The position numbers and the translations under genes were made by a program. DNA of 25,275 bases from contig CAZXDS010000024.1 in assembly GCA_964639525.1 (NCBI GenBank), positions 1 to 25,275 of the forward strand, read 5' to 3'. Position 1 is the first letter of the stretch. Every line of letters starts with the position of its first letter. The notes under the pieces were generated by a model. It worked only from the letters and a program-made list of their open reading frames with translations. It searched no databases and was not told where the DNA came from. Positions 7,393-15,067 of this stretch are shown here, one piece after another. Source of the DNA: CAZXDS01 sp964639525. GTDB taxonomy: Bacteria > Bacteroidota > Ignavibacteria > Ignavibacteriales > Melioribacteraceae.

Positions 7393-7967
7393 ATCAATTT
7401 ACACCGCACTCCACACCGCGAAACACAGGCTGGATAGAAGTTATTGCAGGCTGTATGTTCAGCGGTAAAACCGAAGAATTAATAAGAAGATTGAGACGGG
7501 CGAACATTGCCAAACAATCGGTAAAAATTTTCAAACCCAAAATTGACATTCGATATTCCAAAAATGAAATTGTTTCGCACAGCGAACAAACGCTTCCATC
7601 TGTTATGGTTGAATCTCCGCAGGAGATTCTTGAACAGAGTAAAGACGCACAAGTTATTGGAATTGACGAAGCACAATTTTTTTCAAAGGACCTTGTTGAT
7701 GTTGTTAATCAGTTGGCAAATAACGGAAAACGTGTTATTATTGCAGGACTTGACCAGGATTATACAGGCAAACCGTTTGAGCCGATTCCGCAACTGTTGG
7801 CAATTGCCGAATATATAACAAAAACTCTTGCCATTTGTGTTGAGTGCGGCAACCCGGCAGATAAAACTCAACGGAAAATTGTGTCGGCTGAGCGCGTACT
7901 TGTCGGTGCAACAGACAGCTACGAAGCACGTTGCCGCAAATGTCATTACATCCCTGAATCAAAATAG
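7389..7967 (+). CDS. tdk: Thymidine kinase (type II)
   Basis: 192 residues. It phosphorylates thymidine (and deoxyuridine) to the monophosphate with ATP. The P-loop GCMFSGKT (21-28), Walker B IDEAQFF with D93/E94, and GLDQDYTGKPF (120-130, nucleoside-binding/lasso region) are all present. The zinc ribbon is complete: CVEC (C150, C153) and CRKC (C182, C185). All features fit the tetrameric TK1-like family. Translation is probably coupled to cdd through the 4-base overlap. Its TAG stop overlaps the ribosome-binding site of nupC. Identity is secure. Confidence 0.97.
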   Translation: MNQFTPHSTPRNTGWIEVIAGCMFSGKTEELIRRLRRANIAKQSVKIFKPKIDIRYSKNEIVSHSEQTLPSVMVESPQEILEQSKDAQVIGIDEAQFFSKDLVDVVNQLANNGKRVIIAGLDQDYTGKPFEPIPQLLAIAEYITKTLAICVECGNPADKTQRKIVSAERVLVGATDSYEARCRKCHYIPESK

Positions 7968-7974
7968 GTGGATT

Positions 7975-9327
7975 ATGAATTTTGAATCATTACTTAGAGG
8001 AATACTTGGAATAGCGCTGTTAATTGGAATAGCATTCGCACTTTCTAACAACAAAAGAAAAATAAATTGGCGAATGGTTTTCAGTGGTCTGGGCTTACAA
8101 ATAATTTTTGCTTTATTTATTATTAAAGGCGATTATTTCGCACAATGGTTTTCCCCTCTTGGTTGGCCAAAAGCATTTTTTAAATGGGTAAGTCAATTTT
8201 TTGTCCTTGTGTTAAACTTTACAACTGAAGGAGCAAAATTTATTTTTGGTACGCTTGCAATTAGTCCCGGACAAGATGGAAGTCTCGGAATGTTTTTTGC
8301 CTTTCAGGTTTTGCCTACAATAATTTTCTTTGCCAGTTTGATGGCAATACTTTATCACCTTGGAATAATGCAAAAAGTCGTTCAGGTTATGGCGTGGATA
8401 ATGTCTAAAATATTAGGAACAAGCGGTGCGGAATCTCTCTCTTGTTCCGCTAATATTTTTGTTGGTCAAACAGAAGCACCGCTAATGATTAAACCGTATT
8501 TAAAGGGAATGACTAAGAGCGAGTTACTTACAATTATGACCGGCGGAATGGCGACAATTGCCGGAGGAGTTATGGCTGCGTATATTCAAATTCTCGGTAA
8601 TTCTTTTGCACAGTCAATGAACTTACCTTTGCAGCAGGCACAGTTGATTTTTGCAACACAACTGCTCGGGGCAAGTATTATGGCAGCTCCTGCAGCAATA
8701 ATAATATCAAAAATTATTTTCCCTGAAACAGGAAATCCTGAAACAAAAGGAACCGTAAAGATTCAAGTTGAAAAGTTATATACGAACACAGTTGAAGCTG
8801 CTGCCGGTGGTGCAGGCGAAGGTTTAACGCTGGCATTAAATGTTGGTGCTATGCTAATCGCTTTTATTGCATTGATTGCATTAATAAATTACATATTAGT
8901 AGGCCTGGGCGGAATGCTCGGTGTTAATGCTTATTTAACCGCACACTATGGCTCTCCGTTAAATTTACAGTTCGTGCTCGGATTTGTTCTTCAATATCTC
9001 GCTTATGGAATCGGTGTTCCTTGGGATCACGCCATGCAATTTGGAAGTCTCATAGGAACAAAAGTTGTATTAAATGAATTTGTAGCATATGTTGATTTGG
9101 GTAAAATGATTGAGTTAAAACAATTGATGAACGACAAGACAATATATATGGCAACTTATGCGTTATGCGGATTTGCCAATTTCAGTTCTATTGCTATTCA
9201 AATTGGCGGTATTTCTCCACTTGCTCCGCACCGAAGAGGTGAACTTGCACAACTTGGCATGAAAGCCGTTATTGGCGGAACTCTGGCAACACTAATGACA
9301 GCAACTTTGGCGGGAATTTTATTCTAA
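7975..9327 (+). CDS. nupC: NupC-family concentrative nucleoside transporter
   Basis: About 450 residues of a polytopic inner-membrane protein, consistent with CNT/NupC ion-coupled nucleoside importers. The conserved blocks are FAFQVLPTIIFFASLMAILY, the substrate/ion-site region GAESLSCSANIFVGQTEAPL, MTGGMATIAGGVMAAYI, the second motif AAAGGAGEGLTLALNVGAML, and GFANFSSIAIQIGGISPLAP. The frame is open further upstream to 7828, but that part overlaps tdk. The ATG at 7975 has AGGTGG at 7966-7971 and starts the expected first helix (NFESLLRGILGIALLIGIAF), so it was chosen. It lies 7 bases after tdk and supplies substrates for the salvage enzymes around it. Whether it prefers pyrimidine or purine nucleosides, and Na+ or H+, cannot be read by eye. 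Confidence 0.93.
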   Translation: MNFESLLRGILGIALLIGIAFALSNNKRKINWRMVFSGLGLQIIFALFIIKGDYFAQWFSPLGWPKAFFKWVSQFFVLVLNFTTEGAKFIFGTLAISPGQDGSLGMFFAFQVLPTIIFFASLMAILYHLGIMQKVVQVMAWIMSKILGTSGAESLSCSANIFVGQTEAPLMIKPYLKGMTKSELLTIMTGGMATIAGGVMAAYIQILGNSFAQSMNLPLQQAQLIFATQLLGASIMAAPAAIIISKIIFPETGNPETKGTVKIQVEKLYTNTVEAAAGGAGEGLTLALNVGAMLIAFIALIALINYILVGLGGMLGVNAYLTAHYGSPLNLQFVLGFVLQYLAYGIGVPWDHAMQFGSLIGTKVVLNEFVAYVDLGKMIELKQLMNDKTIYMATYALCGFANFSSIAIQIGGISPLAPHRRGELAQLGMKAVIGGTLATLMTATLAGILF

Positions 9328-9344
9328 AATAATATTATATAATT

Positions 9345-10169
9345 ATGCTTGATTTAAAATTTAAATATTCAGACTTAATCAATACACTCAATAATGTTGC
9401 CCCATTTAAACCTCAAATTGCAATTGTACTTGGTAGTGGATTGGGAAATTTTGCCGATAGAGTTAAAACTATTAAAACTATTTCCACTTCCGATTTACCC
9501 GGATATCCCAAATCAACGGTTGAAGGACATCAAGGATACATTCACTTTGCTGAGTATGCTGGAAAGAACATAATTATTTTTCAGGGTCGTATCCATTTTT
9601 ACGAAGGTTACAAATTATCAGAATGTATTTTGCCTGCATTTATTGCTGAACAATTCGGAGCAAAATATTTACTTTTAACAAATGCAGCCGGTGGAATTAA
9701 TTCAACTTTCAGTCCCGGCGACTTGATGTTATTCACTTCGTTAAATGCATTAAATTTAAAAACCGAATTAGCTTCTCTTTTTGGAATTGCAAGTATTGAA
9801 CAAAAAGACAAATTTAAAAAATTCCCCTCACTTAAACTTAATGAATTGATTAAAGACGCTTCCCTCAAAGAAAATATATTTTTAAAAGAAGGGATTTATT
9901 GGTTTAGCAAAGGTCCTTATTACGAGACTCCGGCTGAGATTCAAATGTATGCTAAATTTGGAATTGACGCAGTTGGAATGTCAACTGTTCATGAAGCAGT
10001 TTACGGCGCCGCTGCAGGGATGGAAGTGGCTGCAATATCAACAATCACAAACCTTGCTGCAGGAATTTCACCCACAAAACTTTCTCATCAAGATGTAATG
10101 GAAACTTCAAAATTAGTTGAAAGGAAATTTGAACGGTTAGTTAAAAAAATTATTGAGTTGATTGAATAA
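9345..10169 (+). CDS. punA: Purine nucleoside phosphorylase (trimeric type)
   Basis: 274 residues, the normal length for trimeric PNP, which splits purine (deoxy)nucleosides with phosphate to the base and (deoxy)ribose 1-phosphate. Visible signatures: phosphate-binding IVLGSGLGNFA near the N-terminus, STVEGHQGYIHFAEY, IFQGRIHFYEGY, LLLTNAAGGIN, GPYYETPAEIQMY, DAVGMSTVHEAVYGA and ITNLAAGIS, the last carrying the base-specificity Asn. It follows nupC by 17 bases in an AT-only spacer without a ribosome-binding site. A degraded second copy of the last third of this gene lies at 10884-11123, beyond the toxin-antitoxin pair. Inosine/guanosine specificity is likely from the family; MTAP-type activity is less likely. 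Confidence 0.95.
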   Translation: MLDLKFKYSDLINTLNNVAPFKPQIAIVLGSGLGNFADRVKTIKTISTSDLPGYPKSTVEGHQGYIHFAEYAGKNIIIFQGRIHFYEGYKLSECILPAFIAEQFGAKYLLLTNAAGGINSTFSPGDLMLFTSLNALNLKTELASLFGIASIEQKDKFKKFPSLKLNELIKDASLKENIFLKEGIYWFSKGPYYETPAEIQMYAKFGIDAVGMSTVHEAVYGAAAGMEVAAISTITNLAAGISPTKLSHQDVMETSKLVERKFERLVKKIIELIE

Positions 10170-10215
10170 TTGTATCAAAGCAAGTGTAAATTTTGGATTA
10201 GTAATGTTAAGAAGC

Positions 10216-10247
10216 AATACTATTGAAAGTATTTTATAATTTTTTTA
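10216..10247 (+). terminator. Weak candidate terminator of the salvage operon
   Basis: AATACT (10216-10221) pairs with AGTATT (10228-10233) around a 6-base loop and is followed by an AT-rich tail with a T7 run (10241-10247). It lies 46 bases after the punA stop, between convergent genes. The stem is short and all but GC-free. Confidence 0.35.
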
Positions 10248-10264
10248 TTCATGATACTCTGTTT

Positions 10265-10567
10265 TTACGATTCTAATTTATCAGGATTTTTTCGATTAGA
10301 GAAAAATGATAAAATCTCAACTGTTTGATTCTTTATTCGATAATATAAACTATTGTGTTTAGTAATAACTGCACGTCTAACATCTTTTTCAATATTGCTT
10401 TTTTGAAATAAATCGGGATTTTTTGAGATTAGTTCTATAATTTTTTCAAGTTTTATAGATAATTTCTGTAATTCAGTTTCTGTCCAATTATTCTCCAAAT
10501 ATTCAAAAGTCTCAACCAATTCCTTTAAAGCGTGATTGGTCCATTTAATATCAAAGCCACTTTTCAT
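10265..10567 (-). CDS. ParE/RelE-superfamily toxin
   Basis: 100 residues, basic, with the usual ParE/RelE layout. An N-terminal beta strand (FDIKWTNHALKEL) is followed by two helices (LVETFEYLENNW, LQKLSIKLEKIIELISKNPD), then strands with the typical block DVRRAVITKHNSLYYRIKNQ and the ending VEILSFFSNRKNPDKL. Family knowledge: RelE members cleave ribosome-bound mRNA and ParE members poison gyrase; the sequence by eye does not decide between them. The gene starts inside the antitoxin gene (17-base overlap) and ends 95 bases from the punA stop on the opposite strand. Confidence 0.85.
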   Translation of the reverse strand: MKSGFDIKWTNHALKELVETFEYLENNWTETELQKLSIKLEKIIELISKNPDLFQKSNIEKDVRRAVITKHNSLYYRIKNQTVEILSFFSNRKNPDKLES

Positions 10568-10784
10568 AAATCGTTCTTACTTCGGCGTGAGAGTTTAATT
10601 TTCCTGAATCTGCATCATTTAATCCATTTTCAATAGATTTTCTTTCTCTCGCAGAAACTTCATCCCACCAGTCTTTGGTTTGAGAATTTCTTAACTCAAC
10701 TAAACGCTTAATAACTGACTTATCATCCAGTGTAGTCAACCATTGTATTAGTTCAATTTTTGTGTTTTGAATACTTGCTTCCAT
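10551..10784 (-). CDS. Antitoxin of the ParE/RelE-type pair
   Basis: 77 residues, acidic, upstream of and overlapping the toxin by 17 bases, which is the standard antitoxin-first arrangement. The C-terminal half (WWDEVSARERKSIENGLNDA, then DSGKLNSHAEVRTIYEKWL) matches the common small addiction-module antitoxin pattern 'SxxExxSIexGlxDxxxGxxxxHxEV', which wraps the toxin. The N-terminal part (IELIQWLTTLDDKSVIKRLV) is helical. No classic ribosome-binding site is seen. A palindrome 29 bases upstream could be the autoregulatory operator. Confidence 0.82.
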   Translation of the reverse strand: MEASIQNTKIELIQWLTTLDDKSVIKRLVELRNSQTKDWWDEVSARERKSIENGLNDADSGKLNSHAEVRTIYEKWL

Positions 10785-10812
10785 AATTCAATTGATATAA
10801 TAGTTTTAAGAA

Positions 10813-10829
10813 TATATTAAAATAATATA
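10813..10829. promoter_or_regulatory. Palindrome upstream of the antitoxin (candidate operator)
   Basis: TATATTA-AAA-TAATATA is a perfect 7-base inverted repeat around a 3-base centre, located 29 bases upstream of the antitoxin start, where a promoter would lie. Toxin-antitoxin operons are usually autoregulated through such sites, but a palindrome made only of A and T is weak evidence in AT-rich DNA. Confidence 0.35.
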
Positions 10830-10883
10830 CGGTTCTCACTTATGCAAATATTTTTCACAGATATTACACGTGACTCCTTTAAA

Positions 10884-11123
10884 TTTTTATTCAACTATCA
10901 GCAAAAAATCATACTATGAAACTCCTTTGGAATGTCCACCGTTCATGAAGCTATTTATGGTGCGGTTTCAGGGATGGAAGTGGCTGCAATATCAACAATC
11001 ACAAACCTTGCTGCATGAATTTTACCCACAAAACTTTTTCATCAAGATGTAATGGAAACTTCGAAATTAGTTGAAGAAAAGTTTGAACGATTGGTAAAAA
11101 GAGTTATTAGTTTGGTTGACTAA
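10884..11123 (+). pseudogene. Decayed second copy of the punA 3' end
   Basis: The stretch aligns with codons from about residue 183 to the stop of punA (9345-10169). It includes a 47-base block that is identical at 10969-11015 and 10015-10061. The reading frame is broken in two ways. About 40 bases are missing after ACTCC (near 10924), fusing ...SYYETP to the following part out of frame. The GGA codon of NLAAG is TGA at 11016-11018. The rest still reads HQDVMETSKLVEEKFERLVK and stops at TAA 11121-11123. The upstream two thirds of the gene are absent; only 99 bases separate the remnant from the antitoxin start. It is clearly non-functional and points to an old tandem punA duplication or recombination at this spot. 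Confidence 0.9.
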
Positions 11124-11168
11124 ATTATTTTACGTTCCATTAGCTCATCTTACAAAATGCAAACTCTT

Positions 11169-11303
11169 CAGTTACCCTAAACTTTATTGTTTTGGCTTTA
11201 GCAACTTTCTGTCCGATAATGTGACTACACAGCACATGCTTATTATAAATTATGTCACAGACTAAAGGTCGTGGCAATTAATTTTATTTTTTTGGGTAAC
11301 CTG
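11169..11303. repeat. Possible small element with imperfect terminal inverted repeats
   Basis: CAGTTACCC (11169-11177) and GGGTAACCTG (11294-11303) are inverted repeats, differing by one inserted base, about 135 bases apart. Inside lie TTGGCTTTAGCAAC, resembling the GGCTTTAGCC repeats at 6503-6907, and a GTGAC/GTCAC pair. No coding capacity. It may be a MITE-like remnant or chance. Confidence 0.3.
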
Positions 11304-11331
11304 ATTAATAAAGAAATTTAATTTTTAAAAC

Positions 11332-11364
11332 AAAAAAAGGCAGACTAAAAAACAAGTCTGCCTT
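11332..11364 (-). terminator. Rho-independent terminator of gltA
   Basis: On the minus strand a perfect 10-base stem, AAGGCAGACT with AGTCTGCCTT (11355-11364 and 11337-11346) around an 8-base loop, runs straight into a T tract (11332-11338). It lies 33 bases downstream of the citrate synthase stop. This is the clearest terminator in the window. Confidence 0.88.
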
Positions 11365-11396
11365 AAATACTTCTATTATTAATATTTCAACTAATC

Positions 11397-12701
11397 TTAT
11401 TTAATTCCTGCTATTTTTTCTAACATATCAGTTGTTAAAGATTTTGGTCTTTCAATCGCATAGCCGAGACCGCGATCCCAAATAATATTAGCCGCAATAC
11501 CAAGTGCCCGACCAACACCGAAAAGAACTGTATAGAAATCGTATTCTTTCAGTCCATAATACCATTGAATAACACCGGATTGTGCATCAACATTTGGCCA
11601 TGGATTCTTAGCTTTACCTTGTTCAACCAAAATATCAGGAACAACTTTGTAAAGAGTATCAACATACTTGAATAGATTGTCATCCGGCAAGTGATTTAAA
11701 CAAAATTCTCTTTGAGCCTGATAACGTGGGTCAGTTTTGCGAAGAACTGCATGACCATAGCCAGGAATAACTTGTCCGGAATTTAATGTATCCCAAACAA
11801 ATTTTTTCATTTCTTCCTCTGTAGGAATTTTACCGCCCATCTTTTCACGAACGCCTTGAATCCATCTCAATACTTCCTGATTAGCCAAACCGTGTAAAGG
11901 ACCGGCGAGCCCATCTAACATTGCAGAAATTGAATAATACATGTCCGAAAGAGCACTTGCAACAAGATGACCCGTATGTGCACTAACGTTGCCGCTTTCG
12001 TGATCACTGTGAAGTATAAAATACATTCTAGCAACATCATCGTAAGGTTTGTCAATACCCATCATATGTGCAAAATTGCCACCAAAATCCAAACTTGGAT
12101 CAGGAGCAATAATATCACCATTTTTGTATTTTAATCTGTAAATAAAAGCAGCAATTTGCGGTAACTTAGCAAGAAGATTTAATGCATCTTCATAAGTAGG
12201 ATCCCAATAATCCATTTTTCCCATACCTGCATTGTAAGCTTCAACAAATTTTGATTCTTTTTGAAGAGTGAGTACGGCAGTTGAAAACATTGTCATAGGA
12301 TGAGAATCTTCAGGCATTGCTCTTAATACGTCAAAAACATATTGCGGAACAATTTTTCTGTCGTTAAACTCATTAGCAACTGCTTTAACATCTTCTTCGG
12401 TTGGAATATCACCGGTTAATAATAAATAGAAAAACCCTTCAACTAACGGCATTTCTTGTCCGGGAACTTTTGGTAATTTTGCAAATGTCTCGGGAATAGT
12501 GAAACCACGGAATCTTATTCCTTCAAATGGGTCCAAATAAGAAATATCGGTTGTTAAACCTTTAACTCCTCTCATGCCACCCATAGTTTGAGCGATGGTT
12601 ACATCACCGACTTTTACGTCTCCAAATTCTTTTACCAACTTTCTTGTGCGCGGTCTTTGAGCTTCGATTTTCTCGAATAATTTTTCTTTTAAACTTGACA
12701 T
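11397..12701 (-). CDS. gltA: Citrate synthase, eukaryotic/mitochondrial-like type
   Basis: 434 residues. It condenses acetyl-CoA and oxaloacetate to citrate, the entry step of the TCA cycle. The catalytic triad is intact: H270 in GPLHGLANQE, H317 in GYGHAVLRKTDPRY and D372 in NVDAQSG. The sequence is strikingly like the mitochondrial enzyme rather than the E. coli type II or common bacterial type I enzymes. Examples are HSDHESGNVSAHTGHLVASA, YYGLKEYDFYTVLFGVGRAL and ERPKSLTTD, and the N-terminal TMGGMRGVKGL...SYLDPFEGIRFRG also fits. Family knowledge: such eukaryote-like citrate synthases occur in some bacteria, including Geobacter. The start ATG has a strong GGAGG at 12707-12711. The gene stands alone, with its own terminator. 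Confidence 0.97.
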   Translation of the reverse strand: MSSLKEKLFEKIEAQRPRTRKLVKEFGDVKVGDVTIAQTMGGMRGVKGLTTDISYLDPFEGIRFRGFTIPETFAKLPKVPGQEMPLVEGFFYLLLTGDIPTEEDVKAVANEFNDRKIVPQYVFDVLRAMPEDSHPMTMFSTAVLTLQKESKFVEAYNAGMGKMDYWDPTYEDALNLLAKLPQIAAFIYRLKYKNGDIIAPDPSLDFGGNFAHMMGIDKPYDDVARMYFILHSDHESGNVSAHTGHLVASALSDMYYSISAMLDGLAGPLHGLANQEVLRWIQGVREKMGGKIPTEEEMKKFVWDTLNSGQVIPGYGHAVLRKTDPRYQAQREFCLNHLPDDNLFKYVDTLYKVVPDILVEQGKAKNPWPNVDAQSGVIQWYYGLKEYDFYTVLFGVGRALGIAANIIWDRGLGYAIERPKSLTTDMLEKIAGIK

Positions 12702-12928
12702 CTAAACCTCCAAAAAAATAAATTATGTGTTAATGATATTTAACTAAATTAATAATATAAATCAAGACTTTAAGGACTTTTTATATATTTTATATTAGCA
12801 AATGATTTTTTACACAGGTTTATACCATTTTGTTCCTACTTAAATTGGATGATTTTTTATATTTGTTGGTGATTGATTACTAGAAGACTTTGAAATTGAG
12901 ATTAGTTTTACAAATGATTACAATAATA

Positions 12929-14224
12929 TTATTTTGACAACACAGCCATTATTAGTGTATTAGCATTCTTCCCACTTTTTACGGCTCCTTCAATAGTTGA
13001 AGGCAATCCTGTATTTGTCCAATCACCAGCGAATATTAAATTCCTAAAATCAGACTTTACTTCCGAACGAATATTTTCAAACGTATTTGAAGGTATAAAA
13101 GTAGCCCTTTTTTCTTTAATAATTTTATGTGAACGAATATCATGCGTGGAGAATTTTGGAAAATACTTATTAAGCTCTGCCGTAAAAATTTTTAAAATAT
13201 CTTCATTAGATTTTTTTGTAAGTTCTTCAGCATTGCTTGTTATTAGTGAAATATGAGTTTGACGATTAAACAGCCAATGTATTTTCGAATCCAGGAATCC
13301 ATAAAATTCGTTCTCGAAATAATCGTTTCGCAGCCATAGATGAGCAGTAACAATAGGGGCATAGCTAAAATATTCTGCAAACCGATTTAGAGAATTTTTT
13401 GGATAAATTTTGAGCAGTGAATAAAATGGAACACTTGTTATTACAAAGTCAAAATTCGAATAAATATTTTTATTAGTAATGACTGAAATTATTTTGTCAT
13501 TTTCATATTTTAACTCAATGACTCTTTCGGAGAAATGGATTTTACCGTTTTTATCTTCGATAAATTTTGAAGCATTCTCACAAAATACTTCACTTAATCC
13601 ACTGTTCGGTATTACTAATTTTGAGCCTCTGTTTCCATTTAAGAAAACCTTTCTTAAAGTGGAAATAAAAAGTTGGGCGGATGCTTGGTTGGCAGTTGTG
13701 TTCATGATTGACACAACCAGCATATCCCAAAAATATTTTATTGCACGGTTAGATTGCTTTTGGAAAATCAACCAATCATATACGGTTTTGTTTTCATATT
13801 TTTTAGAATTAGCAAACAATATTGATTTAAATAAACCAATTATTTTTAATCTATCCTTAAATGTTATTGCTTTATATTTTAACAATCCAATAATTAAATT
13901 AAATGGATAAAGCTTTCCACTTGATTCTAATTGATACTGCCTGCCACCTTTTTCAATATAATTTATTGACAATTTTTTTTGAAATGAAAGTGTATTGATC
14001 GAATTTATTTTTGTGAGATATTCAAGTGTGTGATTATAACAGCCCATTAAAACATGTTGACCATTATCAACAATTGTGTTTTGATTTTTTTCAAGGAAAG
14101 AATATGCTCGTCCACCAAGTTTGGGTGATGCTTCAATTACTTCAACCTCAACACCGCTTTCTGAAAGATAAACTGCTGAAGATAATCCTGAAATACCGCC
14201 GCCGATTACAATACATTTCGGCAT
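12929..14224 (-). CDS. hpnE: Squalene-forming FAD-dependent desaturase HpnE
   Basis: 431 residues. It has an N-terminal FAD-binding Rossmann motif IVIGGGISGLSSAVYLSESG (about 5-24), then VIEASPKLGGRAYSF and the C-terminal FAD-closing block LIFAGDWTNTGLPSTIEGAV, typical of phytoene-desaturase-like amine oxidoreductases. In the three-enzyme bacterial route HpnE reduces hydroxysqualene to squalene. The neighbours hpnD and hpnC make this call much stronger than the sequence alone. I start it at ATG 14224, which shares one base with the hpnD stop (TAATG) and directly precedes the Rossmann fold. An in-frame ATG at 14251 would add nine residues and overlap hpnD. The alternative is a C30 carotenoid desaturase (CrtN-like), less likely with both HpnC and HpnD present. 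Confidence 0.9.
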   Translation of the reverse strand: MPKCIVIGGGISGLSSAVYLSESGVEVEVIEASPKLGGRAYSFLEKNQNTIVDNGQHVLMGCYNHTLEYLTKINSINTLSFQKKLSINYIEKGGRQYQLESSGKLYPFNLIIGLLKYKAITFKDRLKIIGLFKSILFANSKKYENKTVYDWLIFQKQSNRAIKYFWDMLVVSIMNTTANQASAQLFISTLRKVFLNGNRGSKLVIPNSGLSEVFCENASKFIEDKNGKIHFSERVIELKYENDKIISVITNKNIYSNFDFVITSVPFYSLLKIYPKNSLNRFAEYFSYAPIVTAHLWLRNDYFENEFYGFLDSKIHWLFNRQTHISLITSNAEELTKKSNEDILKIFTAELNKYFPKFSTHDIRSHKIIKEKRATFIPSNTFENIRSEVKSDFRNLIFAGDWTNTGLPSTIEGAVKSGKNANTLIMAVLSK

Positions 14225-15057
14225 TAGTAAATTAAACTGTACTTTGCCCACACCCCCGCTGCAAGAAAAGTTTTTTCATATTTTGAAACATTAATATTGT
14301 TTGAGAAAACGTCATAATTATGCTGCTGCAGTTTTTTAAGAAGTTTGTGATAAATGTGCTGCATAGCACGCGCAGCAAATAACGAAGGCTTGTCCTCAAA
14401 ATCAAGCGAAGCATCCGCTTTTGCAAAATATTTTTCCGCCCGCTCAGCTTCAAATGCCATTAAAGACTTAAATTGTTCGTTGTATTTGTTTTCAAATATT
14501 AGATTGGAAGAATAACCGAATTTATTAATATCTTCCTGCGGCAAATATATTCTGTTTTGTTCAGCATCTTTTTTTACATCGCGCAAAATGTTTGTCAATT
14601 GCAGTGCCAAGCCAAGGTTAACGGCATATTCGCGAGTCATTTTATTCTTATACCCAAAAATTTCAATCGACATAAGTCCGACTGTGGAAGCAACCCGGTA
14701 GCAATAATCAATAAGATCTTCAATTTTCAAATATCGTTTTTTCTGCAAATCCATTTCCATTCCTTTAATTAAGTCAAAAAAAGGATCAAGTGGAATATTA
14801 AACTGTTTGATAATTGTAGTGAGCTTATTTAATAGATAGAAATCACTTTTCCCTTTAAGTGCTTTTTCCAATTCAACCCGCCACTTATGAAGATTCTCGT
14901 ATTTGATATCATCCGATTCGATTCCCTCATCCACAATATCATCGGTTTTACGACAAAAAGCATAAACCGTATTCATAGCATCGCGTTGATTTACGGGAAG
15001 CAAATTAAAGGCATAATAAAAACTGCTCTTGCTTTCTTTCGATATTTGCTTTTCCAA
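14224..15057 (-). CDS. hpnD: Presqualene diphosphate synthase HpnD
   Basis: 277 residues of the trans-isoprenyl diphosphate synthase (squalene/phytoene synthase) fold. It joins two farnesyl diphosphates to presqualene diphosphate. HpnD-type marks are the start SSFYYAFNLLPVNQRDAMNT, the first Asp-rich motif YAFCRKTDDIVDEG, YCYRVASTVGLMSIEIFGY, and the second Asp-rich motif LTNILRDVKKDAEQNRIYLP. The start is TTG 15057, with AGGTGA overlapping the hpnC stop 10 bases upstream; no better in-frame ATG precedes it. The gene sits between hpnC and hpnE, one base overlapping hpnE. A phytoene synthase role is the main alternative, but the company argues against it. Confidence 0.92.
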   Translation of the reverse strand: MEKQISKESKSSFYYAFNLLPVNQRDAMNTVYAFCRKTDDIVDEGIESDDIKYENLHKWRVELEKALKGKSDFYLLNKLTTIIKQFNIPLDPFFDLIKGMEMDLQKKRYLKIEDLIDYCYRVASTVGLMSIEIFGYKNKMTREYAVNLGLALQLTNILRDVKKDAEQNRIYLPQEDINKFGYSSNLIFENKYNEQFKSLMAFEAERAEKYFAKADASLDFEDKPSLFAARAMQHIYHKLLKKLQQHNYDVFSNNINVSKYEKTFLAAGVWAKYSLIY

Positions 15058-15067
15058 TTCTATCTTA

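Noticed and set aside
7828..7974. 49-codon N-terminal extension of NupC
   Set aside because: It lies inside tdk in another frame, is hydrophilic, and the ATG at 7975 has a proper ribosome-binding site and begins the first membrane helix.
10870..11052. 60-codon open frame over the punA remnant
   Set aside because: Only its first part follows the PNP frame (SKKSYYETP); after the deletion it continues in the wrong frame. It is a by-product of the pseudogene.
14225..14251. Upstream ATG of hpnE at 14251
   Set aside because: The ATG at 14224 directly precedes the FAD-binding Rossmann motif and shares a base with the hpnD stop; the extra nine residues are the hpnD C-terminus in another frame.
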